Below, in pieces: positions 36,665-45,578 of a stretch of DNA of 64,000 nucleotides. Position numbers and translations under genes: made by a program. The first letter of the stretch is position 1, and each line of letters starts with the position of its first letter. The stretch lies in contig CAVSPU010000002.1 in the NCBI GenBank assembly GCA_963729815.1, positions 434,001 to 498,000 of the forward strand, written 5' to 3'. The notes below the pieces were generated by a model. It was not told the DNA's origin. It searched no databases and saw only the letters and a program-made list of their open reading frames with translations. The DNA comes from DAHUXN01 sp963729815. Lineage in GTDB: Bacteria; Acidobacteriota; Terriglobia; Acidiferrales; UBA7541.

Positions 36665-36677
36665 TCGCCTCTATGTG

Positions 36678-37247
36678 CTAATCGGGCCGAACACCCATTT
36701 CTTGAAGTATCCGCGCCAGCTCGATTCTCCCGCGATTGATCCGCGATTTCACCGTTCCCTCGGGCACCGAAAGGACTTCTTGAATCTCGTTGTATTCCAA
36801 ACCCTGCAGGTCGCGCAAGATAATTGCTTCGCGCAGCTCGGGGGAAAGGCGCGAAAGGCCCCGTTGAACCTGCTCGCTCAGCTCGCGCGCCATGGCCGCT
36901 TTGTCCGGAGTGCGGACCGGCGAGTGCTTTTCCTCGACCTTCGCCATCACGTCGTCGAGGGCATCGGTCACTCGATCGCGGCGAGTCCGCCGGTAGTGGT
37001 CCACGAGCAGATTCCGCGTTACGCTGGTGAGCCACGTCGGAAAGCCGCCATACGCAGTTCGATAGCTCGCGAGCGTCCGGTAAATGCGAAGAAAAACATC
37101 CTGGCTCAAATCCTCGGCTTCGGTCGAATTGCCGGTAAAGCGGTAGCAGAGGTTGAAAACGCGCCGGGTGTGGCGGCGGACAAGCTCTTCCCACGCCGGA
37201 CCTTCGCCCCGCAGGCAGCGCTGCACCAGTTGAGCATCCGGCTCCAA
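36678..37247 (-). CDS. ECF-type RNA polymerase sigma factor
   Basis: The 189-residue protein has only sigma regions 2 and 4. Region 2 reads LVRRHTRRVFNLCYRFTGN, then EAEDLSQDVFLRIYRTL and FPTWLTSVTRNLLVDHYRR. Region 4 reads LSPELREAIILRDLQGLEYNEI and VPEGTVKSRINRGRIEL. The start is TTG at 37247 with GAGGAC upstream; no ATG fits the frame. It leads an operon with its anti-sigma factor and three envelope proteins and probably autoregulates it. The upstream gap was not seen to contain a clear ECF promoter. Confidence 0.93.
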   Translation of the reverse strand: MEPDAQLVQRCLRGEGPAWEELVRRHTRRVFNLCYRFTGNSTEAEDLSQDVFLRIYRTLASYRTAYGGFPTWLTSVTRNLLVDHYRRTRRDRVTDALDDVMAKVEEKHSPVRTPDKAAMARELSEQVQRGLSRLSPELREAIILRDLQGLEYNEIQEVLSVPEGTVKSRINRGRIELARILQEMGVRPD

Positions 37248-37373
37248 TCGTCATTGTCCTCGCAAGTAGCATCACCTTCGGCCTCACACCCTATGAAACG
37301 CAATCGGGGGCCGAAAAGTTCCGCACTGCGGCGGCATCTTAGCTGGGGTGTGGTTGTAAGACAAGGAGATTGC

Positions 37374-37442
37374 ATGGATTCCGAGCGCAACACACGATTT
37401 CGAAAGAGGATTCCCAATTTCGGCAATCGTGGCCTCACTTGA
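37374..37442 (+). CDS. Possible 22-residue small protein
   Basis: ATG 37374 is preceded by AAGGAG at good spacing and encodes MDSERNTRFRKRIPNFGNRG plus two residues, a very basic peptide, before TGA. It lies between the divergent sigma operon and the YbhN-like gene. It could be a leader peptide or chance. Confidence 0.2.
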   Translation: MDSERNTRFRKRIPNFGNRGLT

Positions 37443-37478
37443 CCTCGTGTACACGTGCTGGTACGTTGGCGCGCCACC

Positions 37479-38603
37479 ATGCGACGACACTGGCAGAGAG
37501 CAATCTGGATCATCGCGGCGCTACTGATTCTCGTCGCGCTGTTTTACCGGTTTCGCGGCGCGACGATGCTCGGCGGATTCAATTGGCAAAAGCTTGGCGC
37601 GTCCATGGCGAGCGCGAACATTCCCCTGTTGCTCCTTTCCCTCGCGGCGATTTTTGTGTCCTACGCCATCCGCGCTTTGCGATGGGTCCATTTTTCGCGG
37701 TACATGGGGCGGCCTACTTTTCCACATGTGTTCAGCGCGACGCTGATGGGGTTTGCCGCAATCTTCGTGCTTGGGCGTGCAGGCGAACCGATTCGGCCGC
37801 TCCTGATTGCGCGCAAGGATCGCTTGCCGGTCACGAGCAGTTTCGGCGTTTATGTCTTGGAGCGAATCTTCGACGCGGGCGCGACGGCCGTGATGGCGAT
37901 TTGTGTCTTGCTGGCGCTGCCGCCCCGCGCCGTTCTGGCGCCGGAGGCGAACGGGGGCGCGCTGCTTCATGACGCGCGGCTCGCCGGATGGGCGCTGTTT
38001 GTTGTGTTTCTCGCTGTGATTGGCGCTCTTGCTTATTTTCGCCTGCATGGCGCACGCGGCTTGCAATCGCGCCTCGCCCCTCTGCGGAGGCGTCCGGGAT
38101 GGCCCGGGAAATTAGCCACGATGCTGGATGGATTCAGCGAAGGACTGCAGGCGATCCGGTCGCCCGCAGATGTTCTGGCTGCCGTGGGGTACACGACGAT
38201 TCATTGGCTGGTTGTGGCGCTGGTCTATTGGTGGATAATTCTAAGTTTCAGCGCGCACGTGGGGTCCTTTGAGTTTCGCGCTGCACTGCTGGTACTCGCA
38301 TTCACGATGGTTGGGTCGGTGGTGCAACTGCCTGCCGTGGGCGGAGGCATGCAACTGGCGACGTTTCTTGCACTGACAATCATTCTTGGAGTAGAAAAGG
38401 AGCCGGCCGCGGCGATTGCAATTCTCACTTGGTTAGTGACGTTTGCCGCAGTGAGCCTGGTCGGCGTGCCATTGCTGGTCCATGAGGGGTGGTCGATGGG
38501 GAGTTTGCGCCAGTTGGCTCGCGAAGAAGCGGAAGACGAAGCGCGCGGCAAGCATGCCACGCTGGCGGACGTCGCGAAAGATCTTGGGGAGACACGACAG
38601 TGA
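37479..38603 (+). CDS. YbhN/UPF0104-type integral membrane protein (lysylphosphatidylglycerol synthase TM region)
   Basis: The ~374-residue protein has about eight hydrophobic helices and the flippase-like UPF0104 pattern: SYAIRALRWVHFSRYMGRP near residue 65, then GRAGEPIRPLLIARKDRLP, VYVLERIFDA and a late PAVGGGMQLATF loop with ATFLALTIILGV. Families of this type include MprF flippase domains and glycosyl lipid flippases. The start may be ATG 37479 or GTG 37455. The C-terminal 30 residues are charged. Its stop overlaps the nrdR start by four bases, so the pair is coupled, though no functional link is evident. Confidence 0.85.
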   Translation: MRRHWQRAIWIIAALLILVALFYRFRGATMLGGFNWQKLGASMASANIPLLLLSLAAIFVSYAIRALRWVHFSRYMGRPTFPHVFSATLMGFAAIFVLGRAGEPIRPLLIARKDRLPVTSSFGVYVLERIFDAGATAVMAICVLLALPPRAVLAPEANGGALLHDARLAGWALFVVFLAVIGALAYFRLHGARGLQSRLAPLRRRPGWPGKLATMLDGFSEGLQAIRSPADVLAAVGYTTIHWLVVALVYWWIILSFSAHVGSFEFRAALLVLAFTMVGSVVQLPAVGGGMQLATFLALTIILGVEKEPAAAIAILTWLVTFAAVSLVGVPLLVHEGWSMGSLRQLAREEAEDEARGKHATLADVAKDLGETRQ

Positions 38604-39064
38604 AGTGTCCCTTCTGCTCGCATTTAGACGACAAAGTGGTCGATTCGCGTGAAGGCCGCGCGGGAGATCTGATTCGGCGGAGGCGCGAATGCTTGAAATG
38701 CGGCAAGCGCTTCACAACCTACGAGCGCATCGACGAAATTCCTTACATGGTGATCAAGAAAGATGGCCGTCGCGAAAAATTCGACCGGCACAAGATCCTG
38801 CAGGGATTGCTACGTGCGTGCGAGAAGAGGCCGGTGCCAACGGCGAAGCTCGAAGCGCTGGTGGACGAGGCCGAGCGTTACGTCAATGAAGCCAAGGATC
38901 GCGAGCGCACAACATCAGAGATCGGCGAGCTGCTGATGAATCGAGTGAAAAAGCTCGACAAGGTCGCTTATGTGCGTTTCGCGTCGGTGTATCTCGATTT
39001 CAAGGATGTAAAGGAATTCATGGCGGAGCTGAAGGGCTTGCTGAAAGAGCGCGCGCGCAAATAG
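38600..39064 (+). CDS. nrdR: Transcriptional repressor NrdR
   Basis: The 154-residue protein represses ribonucleotide reductase genes when dATP is high. Its N-terminal zinc ribbon reads KCPFCSHLDDKVVDSR and then RRRECLKCGKRFTTYER, with the CxxC pairs intact. The ATP-cone domain follows, with YMVIKKDGRREKFDRHKI and VNEAKDRERTTSEIGELLM. It starts with GTG at 38600, overlapping the upstream stop. Length is standard. No NrdR box and no nrd gene was seen in the window. Confidence 0.96.
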   Translation: MKCPFCSHLDDKVVDSREGRAGDLIRRRRECLKCGKRFTTYERIDEIPYMVIKKDGRREKFDRHKILQGLLRACEKRPVPTAKLEALVDEAERYVNEAKDRERTTSEIGELLMNRVKKLDKVAYVRFASVYLDFKDVKEFMAELKGLLKERARK

Positions 39065-39068
39065 ATTG

Positions 39069-40001
39069 CTACGGCTCCCAGACGCCAGCGGCGAAAGTTT
39101 TCACTGTGCGAAACCCCAGATTCTCGTAGAGCCGAATGGCGTTCGCGTTGGTCATCGTGACGGTCAGAGAAAGAGCGCGATACCCTTGCTGGCGCAAAGC
39201 GGCGAGTGAAGCTTCCATCAGGCGGCGTCCCAGGCCATTTTTCTGATAACCCGGTAAAACGCAAATTTGCGTTGTGTGGCCAACACCAGGAGCGACGGTG
39301 GACGTGAGTATCATGCCGATCGGTTTCTCCCCGGGGCCCGGCCGCACGATGAATGACGCTTCCGGGAAAAACTGGCCGCAGCCAGGCAGCAACACGATGT
39401 TGCGAAGGAATTTCATGGCGCCGGCTTCCGTGCGGTACTGATCGTTGATCTCGCTGTCGATGTGGTCGGTATAGGCGCGTTGAATCAGGCGCGCGCAGGG
39501 CTCCAGGCAGCGGTCGGCCCAGGGCTCCAGCCGCAATCCGTTTTGGGTGCCTGGTTGCGCGCCGGAGCCGGGGGACAGTTCAAGGAGCATGAACTGGCGC
39601 CGATGCAGGCGGAAATGATGCTCTTCGAGGAAATCGTCAAGCGCGACGCCGAAAGGCATCAACTGCGCTTCGATGCGCTCGATGAAGGGCGTGCCTCGCA
39701 AGGATTCAAACATTTCCGAAAGTAGTTTCTTGCTGATTCCGATTTGGTCGAAACGCGAGGAGGCGTACAGTCCTCCGATGAGACCCTTCTGCTCTTCAAA
39801 GACGTAAAAGCCGTAGCCGACGGGCTGTTTTCCTTCAAGCGCCGCGTAGCCCGCAAGGGAGTGAGAATCAATGAATTTTCGAATGAGGTGCTGCGAGGGC
39901 CGGTAATCCCAGTAGAGATCCTTGCGCCACTGTTCAGCCTCTTCCTGCAAAAGTGGCTCGAGCGTTCGGGAATGGAGCTGCCGGAGGTCAACAACCTGCA
40001 T
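39069..40001 (-). CDS. GNAT-family N-acetyltransferase
   Basis: The 310-residue protein contains a C-terminal GNAT domain: ICVLPGYQKNGLGRRLMEAS is the acetyl-CoA motif A (Q/RxxGxG/A form), and ALSLTVTMTNANAIRLYENLGF is the C-terminal strand-turn signature. The N-terminal half also looks GNAT-like (GYGFYVFEEQKGLIGGLY), so it may be a tandem double GNAT with one degenerate domain. The substrate is unknown. It is convergent with nrdR, whose stop is five bases away. Confidence 0.75.
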   Translation of the reverse strand: MQVVDLRQLHSRTLEPLLQEEAEQWRKDLYWDYRPSQHLIRKFIDSHSLAGYAALEGKQPVGYGFYVFEEQKGLIGGLYASSRFDQIGISKKLLSEMFESLRGTPFIERIEAQLMPFGVALDDFLEEHHFRLHRRQFMLLELSPGSGAQPGTQNGLRLEPWADRCLEPCARLIQRAYTDHIDSEINDQYRTEAGAMKFLRNIVLLPGCGQFFPEASFIVRPGPGEKPIGMILTSTVAPGVGHTTQICVLPGYQKNGLGRRLMEASLAALRQQGYRALSLTVTMTNANAIRLYENLGFRTVKTFAAGVWEP

Positions 40002-40241
40002 AAATGTTCTACTTCGCGCCTCAGCGGTAATTATATCCGTGCTTGGGGTGTGATGTCAGTGAAACCTGGGCGGAGTGTGGCGAAACTGAATCGAGCTTCC
40101 CGATTTCGCGATGTGCTGAATGGGAGATGGCGTTCCAAATCGTTAATCGATTGCTAGCGTGCAGCTTGCTGTTCTCTGGTGGCGGCTGCCAAATATGCTA
40201 CACTTCGCGCGCGTCGGGGGTAGGGGCGTTTCCTTCTTGGA

Positions 40242-41177
40242 ATGAGTCCTTTGGCTGATTTCCGCAGAGTGTTCGCTCGCATCACGCGGGTTCTGGGATC
40301 GCTCCTGGCGCTGGCGTTATTCGTTTTCCTCGCGGCCACAACAATTTCTGGTTATTTGCTCTATCAAATTTTATCGCCGCCACGCAGCCCGGCAAATGTG
40401 GATGTCACTCTGCTGATGGGCCATCCCACGACGTACAATTTCACGATTCCTGGAGAGGGGACACGCGAGGGGTGGTTTTTCCCAGGCTTGATACGCGCAC
40501 CGACGATTGTATTGTGCCACGGGTACGGCTCGCAGCGAGCGGACATTTTGACGCTCGTGACAGCTCTGCAGGAGCATCAGTTCAACGTCTTCCTTTTCGA
40601 TTTCGTTGGGCACGGCGCTGTCCCGGGCAGGACAACGCTCGGCTATGAAGAGACTCAAGAAGTGCTAGCAGCGATTCGCGGCTTGGAGCAGCGCGAGGAT
40701 ATTGACCGGACGCGCTTCGGCGTCTGGGGCACGGACTTGGGCGCTTACGCTGCTCTTTCGGCCGCCACTCAGGAGCCGCGCATCGAAGCCGTTGCGGCGG
40801 ATTCGGCGTATAACCAACCGTCTGATTTCCTGCTCATTGAAGTAGGCCACACGGGACTTGGTTCGTTGCCCCTGGCGAAGACATTTTGCCTGTTTGGTTT
40901 TCGCATGCTTAACCGCCAGTACAGTTCCGTTCGATCGATTATGGATCAGCTTGGGAGGCTGCAGGGCGTTCCCAAGGCGTTCATCGAGTCGACCGACAAG
41001 CCGGAACTGGACAAGGAAACGCTGCATATGTTCGAGGTTGCACCGGGGCCCAAGGATCACTGGGTTGACTCGATGACGTACGCCGAAATGAGCGACGAAG
41101 GACGCCGCGACTACGAAAACAAGATTGTCAGTTTCTTCCTGCAGAACCTCCCTCCGGGCGGACAGCCAGCCCAGTAA
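40242..41177 (+). CDS. Membrane-anchored alpha/beta hydrolase with Asp at the nucleophile elbow
   Basis: The 311-residue protein has an N-terminal membrane anchor at about 18-42. The alpha/beta hydrolase fold follows: a lipase-type oxyanion-hole loop LCHGYGSQRAD at 91-101, then FDFVGHG, and the elbow VWGTDLGAYAAL at 161-172. The usual GxSxG has Asp165 in place of Ser, as in haloalkane dehalogenases and epoxide hydrolases. A late acid region lies in FIESTDKPEL, and a catalytic-His candidate is in GPKDHW. It may hydrolyse an ester, epoxide or halide, or be inactive. It stands alone and is convergent with the GT39 gene. Confidence 0.75.
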   Translation: MSPLADFRRVFARITRVLGSLLALALFVFLAATTISGYLLYQILSPPRSPANVDVTLLMGHPTTYNFTIPGEGTREGWFFPGLIRAPTIVLCHGYGSQRADILTLVTALQEHQFNVFLFDFVGHGAVPGRTTLGYEETQEVLAAIRGLEQREDIDRTRFGVWGTDLGAYAALSAATQEPRIEAVAADSAYNQPSDFLLIEVGHTGLGSLPLAKTFCLFGFRMLNRQYSSVRSIMDQLGRLQGVPKAFIESTDKPELDKETLHMFEVAPGPKDHWVDSMTYAEMSDEGRRDYENKIVSFFLQNLPPGGQPAQ

Positions 41178-41180
41178 CGG

Positions 41181-42896
41181 TTATTTAGTTTCAGAGATTC
41201 GCTGTGCCGGCAAAGATTCCACCCAACAATACGGAAGGAACTTGGCAACGATCTTCCTGTGTATGATCCCCAGATTGTCCAAAGTCATATCGCCGTCGCC
41301 GCTGAGAAGGACGTAATCTCCTCGTGACTGGGTTGGCTGGAACTGCGGAATCGCGTCCGAATTGAGGTAAAACCGCAGCCCGTAATCGCAGTTGCGATTG
41401 ACGTCGCCAACCGAATAAAGCTGCGAGCCCGGAAGGAGCGGGTTGGGTGAAAGTAAGCCATGAATTTCGCGCGCAAGAGGGCGCGTGGAGAGGAGCAGAT
41501 CGAGTTCGGGCAGGATGTGAAGGCTAGCCGTCGCGACCAGGCCCGCGCAAACGAGCGCCGTGAGCGCCAGCGCAAACCATGCCCGGCGGGCCAAGCTGAG
41601 GCATTCGACGGCGATGCCCGTGATAACACCTATTAGAATCGCAGCCAGGACGAGATGATGGATGCCGTGCGCGTACGGCGGCTGGTAGGGCGGAAGCCGC
41701 TGAAAACCCATTGCGCCGGCAATCCCAAGAATGGCCCACATTGTCCCCGTAGCTACGCCGAGCCATTGCGTTTTTTGCGGAGCAAAATCAATGGCACGGA
41801 CGAAGGAATGCGCGAGCAGGAGCACGAGCGGCGGAAACACAGGCAAGATGTATTCGGGCAGTTTCGATTGCGAGAGACTGAAAAAAATGAATGGGAAGAT
41901 CCCCCAGCAGGCGACGAAAAACCCAAAGGAATTTCGCCACGTGCCGTCGCGAAGAATTCGGTAGCCGTGGATTGCGACGCCGGCGAGGAGCGCGGTCCAC
42001 GGTAGGAGCCCAAGCAAGACAATGGGGCCGAAAAACCAGAATGGCTGGCGATGCTGGAAAACGGGTGTGAGGTAGCGTTCGAAATTATGGAGAAGAATGA
42101 ATGTGCGAAAAAAGCCTGGGTTGAAATATGCGCACAAAATGTACCAAGGCAATGCAACGACGCAGAAAGACAAAATCGCGAGCGGATGGAGCAGGCGGAT
42201 GGCTTCCTTTATTTTTCGCGTTGCGGCGGCCCACACGAGAACACTCCCGCCCGCCAGAATTAACGCGGCCGGTCCTTTTGCCAGCGTCGCGAATCCCAGC
42301 CAGACACCGAGGAAAATCAGCGCGGGCTTATCCCTGCCGACCTTGGAATCGAGCGGAACTTGATTGACGCATTCGTGTTCCGCGCGGAACGCCCCTCGTT
42401 TTTCCAGGGCGCCCGCGGCGCAAACGAGCGCGAGCGCAAGGCTTGCCGTGAAAAGCATGTCCGGAGCGGCGGCGCGCGCGAAGGCGATAATGCCAACGCA
42501 TGTCGGGAAAATCAGCAGAATGGCCCAGGCCGTTCGCGTGCCATACCGGCGCCATCCGATCCAGGCGGTTGCGAGCGCCGCGGTGAGCGCGGCAAAGGCA
42601 GAAGGAAGTCGCGCGGCCCATTCCGGCGAAGGCACGAATTTGAAGCTGATTGCGGCGGTCCAATAATAGAGAATCGGTTTTTCAAACCAGGGCAGGCCGT
42701 AGAGATACGGCGTAATCCAATTGCCGTCGTGCGCCATGGCGCGCGCAATCCACGCGTAACGCGGTTCGTCAGGGCCGATGAGCCCCACAGCAGAGAGTCC
42801 GCTGAAGAGGCAAATTAGCAAGATGATCGACGCGACGATCGCCGCTGTGATTGTTCGCAAGGACCACGCGCGTTTCGTGTCCATTTTCGTGTCCAT
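41181..42896 (-). CDS. ArnT/GT39-like glycosyltransferase, integral membrane
   Basis: The 571-residue protein has a GT-C plan of about twelve membrane helices. The first periplasmic loop reads IGPDEPRYAWIARAMAHDGN, a DEPRY motif typical of ArnT and other PMT_2/GT39 enzymes that use polyprenyl phosphate-sugar donors. PWFEKPILYYW and GFVSR-type helices follow, with a short C-terminal extracytoplasmic domain. ArnT adds aminoarabinose to lipid A, but without substrate residues I call only the family. It is divergent from the LpxL-like gene, separated by 67 bases, which fits envelope lipid modification. Confidence 0.8.
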   Translation of the reverse strand: MDTKMDTKRAWSLRTITAAIVASIILLICLFSGLSAVGLIGPDEPRYAWIARAMAHDGNWITPYLYGLPWFEKPILYYWTAAISFKFVPSPEWAARLPSAFAALTAALATAWIGWRRYGTRTAWAILLIFPTCVGIIAFARAAAPDMLFTASLALALVCAAGALEKRGAFRAEHECVNQVPLDSKVGRDKPALIFLGVWLGFATLAKGPAALILAGGSVLVWAAATRKIKEAIRLLHPLAILSFCVVALPWYILCAYFNPGFFRTFILLHNFERYLTPVFQHRQPFWFFGPIVLLGLLPWTALLAGVAIHGYRILRDGTWRNSFGFFVACWGIFPFIFFSLSQSKLPEYILPVFPPLVLLLAHSFVRAIDFAPQKTQWLGVATGTMWAILGIAGAMGFQRLPPYQPPYAHGIHHLVLAAILIGVITGIAVECLSLARRAWFALALTALVCAGLVATASLHILPELDLLLSTRPLAREIHGLLSPNPLLPGSQLYSVGDVNRNCDYGLRFYLNSDAIPQFQPTQSRGDYVLLSGDGDMTLDNLGIIHRKIVAKFLPYCWVESLPAQRISETK

Positions 42897-42963
42897 CGCG
42901 GCAGAGTGTACCAGACGAGCCGGTCATCTCTGAAGAAGCAGCGCTGGTTCGCGGAAAACGACT

Positions 42964-43887
42964 GTGACAGAATGGCGCGCGATGCGCGAATGGTGCGAAT
43001 ACGCCGCTGCCTGGACGGTTCTCAAGTGCCTGGGGCTTCTCCCACGGCCGCTTGCTCGCGCTATTGCCGTGCAGATCGCGCGAATTTTGCTGCTCTGCCG
43101 GACGCCGCTGCTGCGCGCTGCGCTCGTGAATCTTCGTCTGGTGTTTCCCGACTGGACCGAGGCGAAGCGCCGCCAAACAATTCGCCGAATGGCGCGAAAT
43201 CTCGGTTGGATGGCTGCTGAGTTCGCGCATTTTCCGGATTGGACTCGCGAAAACATCGAAAAGCTTGTTGTGCTTGATGGCTTTGAGAATTTCGACGCCG
43301 TGCGGCGCCTCGGCAAAGGCGTCATCTTCCTCACCGGCCACATGGGTGCATGGGAACTGGCGCCGTTCGCGCAGGCCATCTATGGGCATCCGCTGTCCTT
43401 TCTCTCTCGCGCGATCGACAATTCGCGCGTGGACGCGCTGATCAATCGCTACCGGTGTCTTTCCGGGAATCGGCCCATCGAAAAAAATAACGCAGCGCGC
43501 GCCATGCTGCGCGTGCTTCACGATGGCGGCACGGTGGGGATCCTAGCGGACCAGAACACTTCGCTGGATGAGGGAATCTTCGTCGACTTTTTCGGTGTTC
43601 CGGCGGCAACCACGACAGGACTGGCTCGCATCGCGCGAAGGACGTGCGCTGCTGTCGTTCCCGGATTTCTTTTCTGGGACGATTCCATGCGGAAATATCG
43701 GCTGCGTTTCGAGCCCGCGGTCGGGCTCGTGCGGTCGGACGATGAAGAAGCAGATATTCGAGAGAACACGCGCCGCTTCAACAAAGCGATCGAAGATTAT
43801 ATTCGCGCGCACCCGGATCAGTGGCTCTGGGTGCACAAGAGGTGGAAGAATCGCCCACCGGGAGAGCCTTCGCTCTATCCCTCGTAA
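42964..43887 (+). CDS. LpxL/HtrB-like lipid A acyltransferase
   Basis: The 307-residue protein belongs to the lysophospholipid/lipid A secondary acyltransferases. TGHMGAWELAPF contains the HX4D/E active-site motif in the HX4E form. The C-terminal block HPDQWLWVHKRWKNRP is the strong family signature. An N-terminal membrane segment (LARAIAVQIARILLL) anchors it to the inner membrane. It adds a secondary acyl chain to lipid A from acyl-ACP. The start is GTG 42964, with ATG six codons later as an alternative. It is 61 bases before lpxD and shares its direction, forming a small lipid A pair. Confidence 0.88.
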   Translation: MTEWRAMREWCEYAAAWTVLKCLGLLPRPLARAIAVQIARILLLCRTPLLRAALVNLRLVFPDWTEAKRRQTIRRMARNLGWMAAEFAHFPDWTRENIEKLVVLDGFENFDAVRRLGKGVIFLTGHMGAWELAPFAQAIYGHPLSFLSRAIDNSRVDALINRYRCLSGNRPIEKNNAARAMLRVLHDGGTVGILADQNTSLDEGIFVDFFGVPAATTTGLARIARRTCAAVVPGFLFWDDSMRKYRLRFEPAVGLVRSDDEEADIRENTRRFNKAIEDYIRAHPDQWLWVHKRWKNRPPGEPSLYPS

Positions 43888-43948
43888 TGGCACGGCGGGC
43901 GTAGCGCTATTTCTGGGGGGAAGGAATGAGATCAATGGGGGAAAAATT

Positions 43949-44968
43949 ATGAAGCGAACAGCGCAGGATCTTGCAAGGCATCTGCAGACGACGGTGGACG
44001 GGGATCCGGCCGCTCCAATTTCTGGCGTGTCCGGACCCGAGGACGCAAACGCCGAGGATTTGATCTACGTCGATGCCGCCAGGCACCTGGGGCGCTCGCA
44101 ATCGTCTGCTGCTCGATGTGCGCTGGTCCGCGAAGGAATGAAACTACCGGGCAAGACTCTGCTCGTGGTTCCTGAACCGAAACTTGCGTTTGCGAAGGCG
44201 GCCGCGTGGTTGCTGGAGCGGCAGCCGATCGCGTCGGGAATCCATCCAACCGCTCTGATTGATGGTTCCGCATCGATCGTGGCGGGAGCTCACGTGGGAC
44301 CGTACGCCGTGGTCGAAGCGGGCGTAGTGGTTGGCGCCGGGACGGAAATTGGCGCGTTCTGTTTCGTTGGGCGTGGCGCGACAATTGGTGAGTCGTGCCG
44401 GTTGTATCCCCGCGTCACACTCTACGCTGGCGCGAAATTGGCGAATCGCGTGGTTGTTCATTCCGGAGCAGTGATCGGAGGAGACGGTTTCGGTTACGTT
44501 TATGGGGACGGCCAGAATTGGAAATTTCCGCAGCTTGGCAGTGTTGAAATCGGCGACGACGTTGAGATCGGCAACAATACAACCATCGCGCGTGGGTCAT
44601 TGGGCACGACGCGAATCGAGCGAGGAGCGAAGCTCGATAATCTGGTGCACGTGGCGCACAACGTGCGCGTTGGAGAGCACACCGTAATCGCTGCACAGAC
44701 GGGAATCTCCGGAAGCTGCGATATTGGCCGCCACGTTTTGATCGGCGGGCAGGCCGGTCTCGGCGACCATTGCACAATCGAAGACGAAGCGATTCTCGGA
44801 GGGCAGGCGGGCATCTTGAATGGCAAGACGATCCGCGCAAGACAAATCGTGTGGGGCACGCCAGCGCGTCCCCTAGACCAATTCAAAAAACAGTATGCGC
44901 AATTTGCACGCTTGCCGGAGCTGGCAGAACGAGTTCGCAAGCTGGAAGGGAAGCGTGATTCGGAATAG
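43949..44968 (+). CDS. lpxD: UDP-3-O-(3-hydroxymyristoyl)glucosamine N-acyltransferase LpxD
   Basis: The 339-residue protein catalyses the third step of lipid A synthesis. It has a small N-terminal substrate-binding domain (LIYVDAARHL) and a left-handed beta-helix built of hexapeptide repeats: IDGSASIVAGAHVGPYAVVE, VVVGAGTEIGAFCFVG, and GSVEIGDDVEIGNNTTIARG. The catalytic His lies in LVHVAHNVRVGE. The tail EFxx-type helix and WGTPARPL are typical for the family. ATG 43949 follows GGGG spaced for a ribosome site. No other lpx genes are adjacent except the acyltransferase upstream. Confidence 0.92.
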   Translation: MKRTAQDLARHLQTTVDGDPAAPISGVSGPEDANAEDLIYVDAARHLGRSQSSAARCALVREGMKLPGKTLLVVPEPKLAFAKAAAWLLERQPIASGIHPTALIDGSASIVAGAHVGPYAVVEAGVVVGAGTEIGAFCFVGRGATIGESCRLYPRVTLYAGAKLANRVVVHSGAVIGGDGFGYVYGDGQNWKFPQLGSVEIGDDVEIGNNTTIARGSLGTTRIERGAKLDNLVHVAHNVRVGEHTVIAAQTGISGSCDIGRHVLIGGQAGLGDHCTIEDEAILGGQAGILNGKTIRARQIVWGTPARPLDQFKKQYAQFARLPELAERVRKLEGKRDSE

Positions 44969-45005
44969 TTGGGCCTCGCGACGATTGGTTGGGGACAGGC
45001 GCGCG

Positions 45006-45578
45006 ATGCCGCGAGTAATCGTAATAGCCGGACAATGCAGTGGTGTGGGTAAGACGGCTCTCGGCGTCGATGTAATTCAAGCGTTCCCTGAGCGCGATTG
45101 GCTCGCGCTGAAAATAACACGGCATCATGATGATCGGATCGGCGTCGCCGGATACGCTTTCCACGCTGAAGCGGACAGGGAAGGGAAGTCGGATACGTCG
45201 CGTTTCCTTGCCGCCGGAGCGAAACGGTCGTTCTTGATCGAGATTCACACAAGCCATTTCCGGGAGGCCATCTGCGAAATCAGGATGCTGATTGCCGGTG
45301 CTGAGACCGTCCTGGTTGAAGGCAATTCCGTTCTCGGACACCTGCACCCAGCACTAGCTGTTCTTGTCTTGGACCCTCGCCGCAACGATTTCAAGCTGTC
45401 CGCTCGCGAAGCGATGAGAGAAATAGACGCGGTGGTTGTACGTTCGCCCATGCCTGGAGCAAACTGGGCCGGAATTGACTTGGCGGAGGTGGGTTCCAAG
45501 CCTAGGTTCCTCCAGCCTTTTGGCCGCCCCATTCGCGCTGACCTGCGTAAACGAATCCAGGGTGCCCTGACGGCATAG
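45006..45578 (+). CDS. MobB-like P-loop protein (function unassigned)
   Basis: The 190-residue protein is a P-loop NTPase: IVIAGQCSGVGKTALGV contains Walker A at its N-terminus. After an FPERDWLALKITRHH strand, a SDTSRFLAAGAKRSFLIE segment and ETVLVEGNSVLGHL strand resemble MobB, which helps attach GTP to molybdopterin. The residue order is close but not identical to MobB, and no moa, moe or mobA gene is near. It could also bind another nucleotide. It overlaps nothing, starts 37 bases after lpxD, and ends 350 bases before the hopanoid operon. Confidence 0.55.
   Translation: MPRVIVIAGQCSGVGKTALGVDVIQAFPERDWLALKITRHHDDRIGVAGYAFHAEADREGKSDTSRFLAAGAKRSFLIEIHTSHFREAICEIRMLIAGAETVLVEGNSVLGHLHPALAVLVLDPRRNDFKLSAREAMREIDAVVVRSPMPGANWAGIDLAEVGSKPRFLQPFGRPIRADLRKRIQGALTA

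Noticed and set aside
36675..37442. 255-codon plus-strand frame opposite the sigma factor
   Set aside because: Antisense to the ECF sigma gene; only its last 22 codons might be real and are listed separately.
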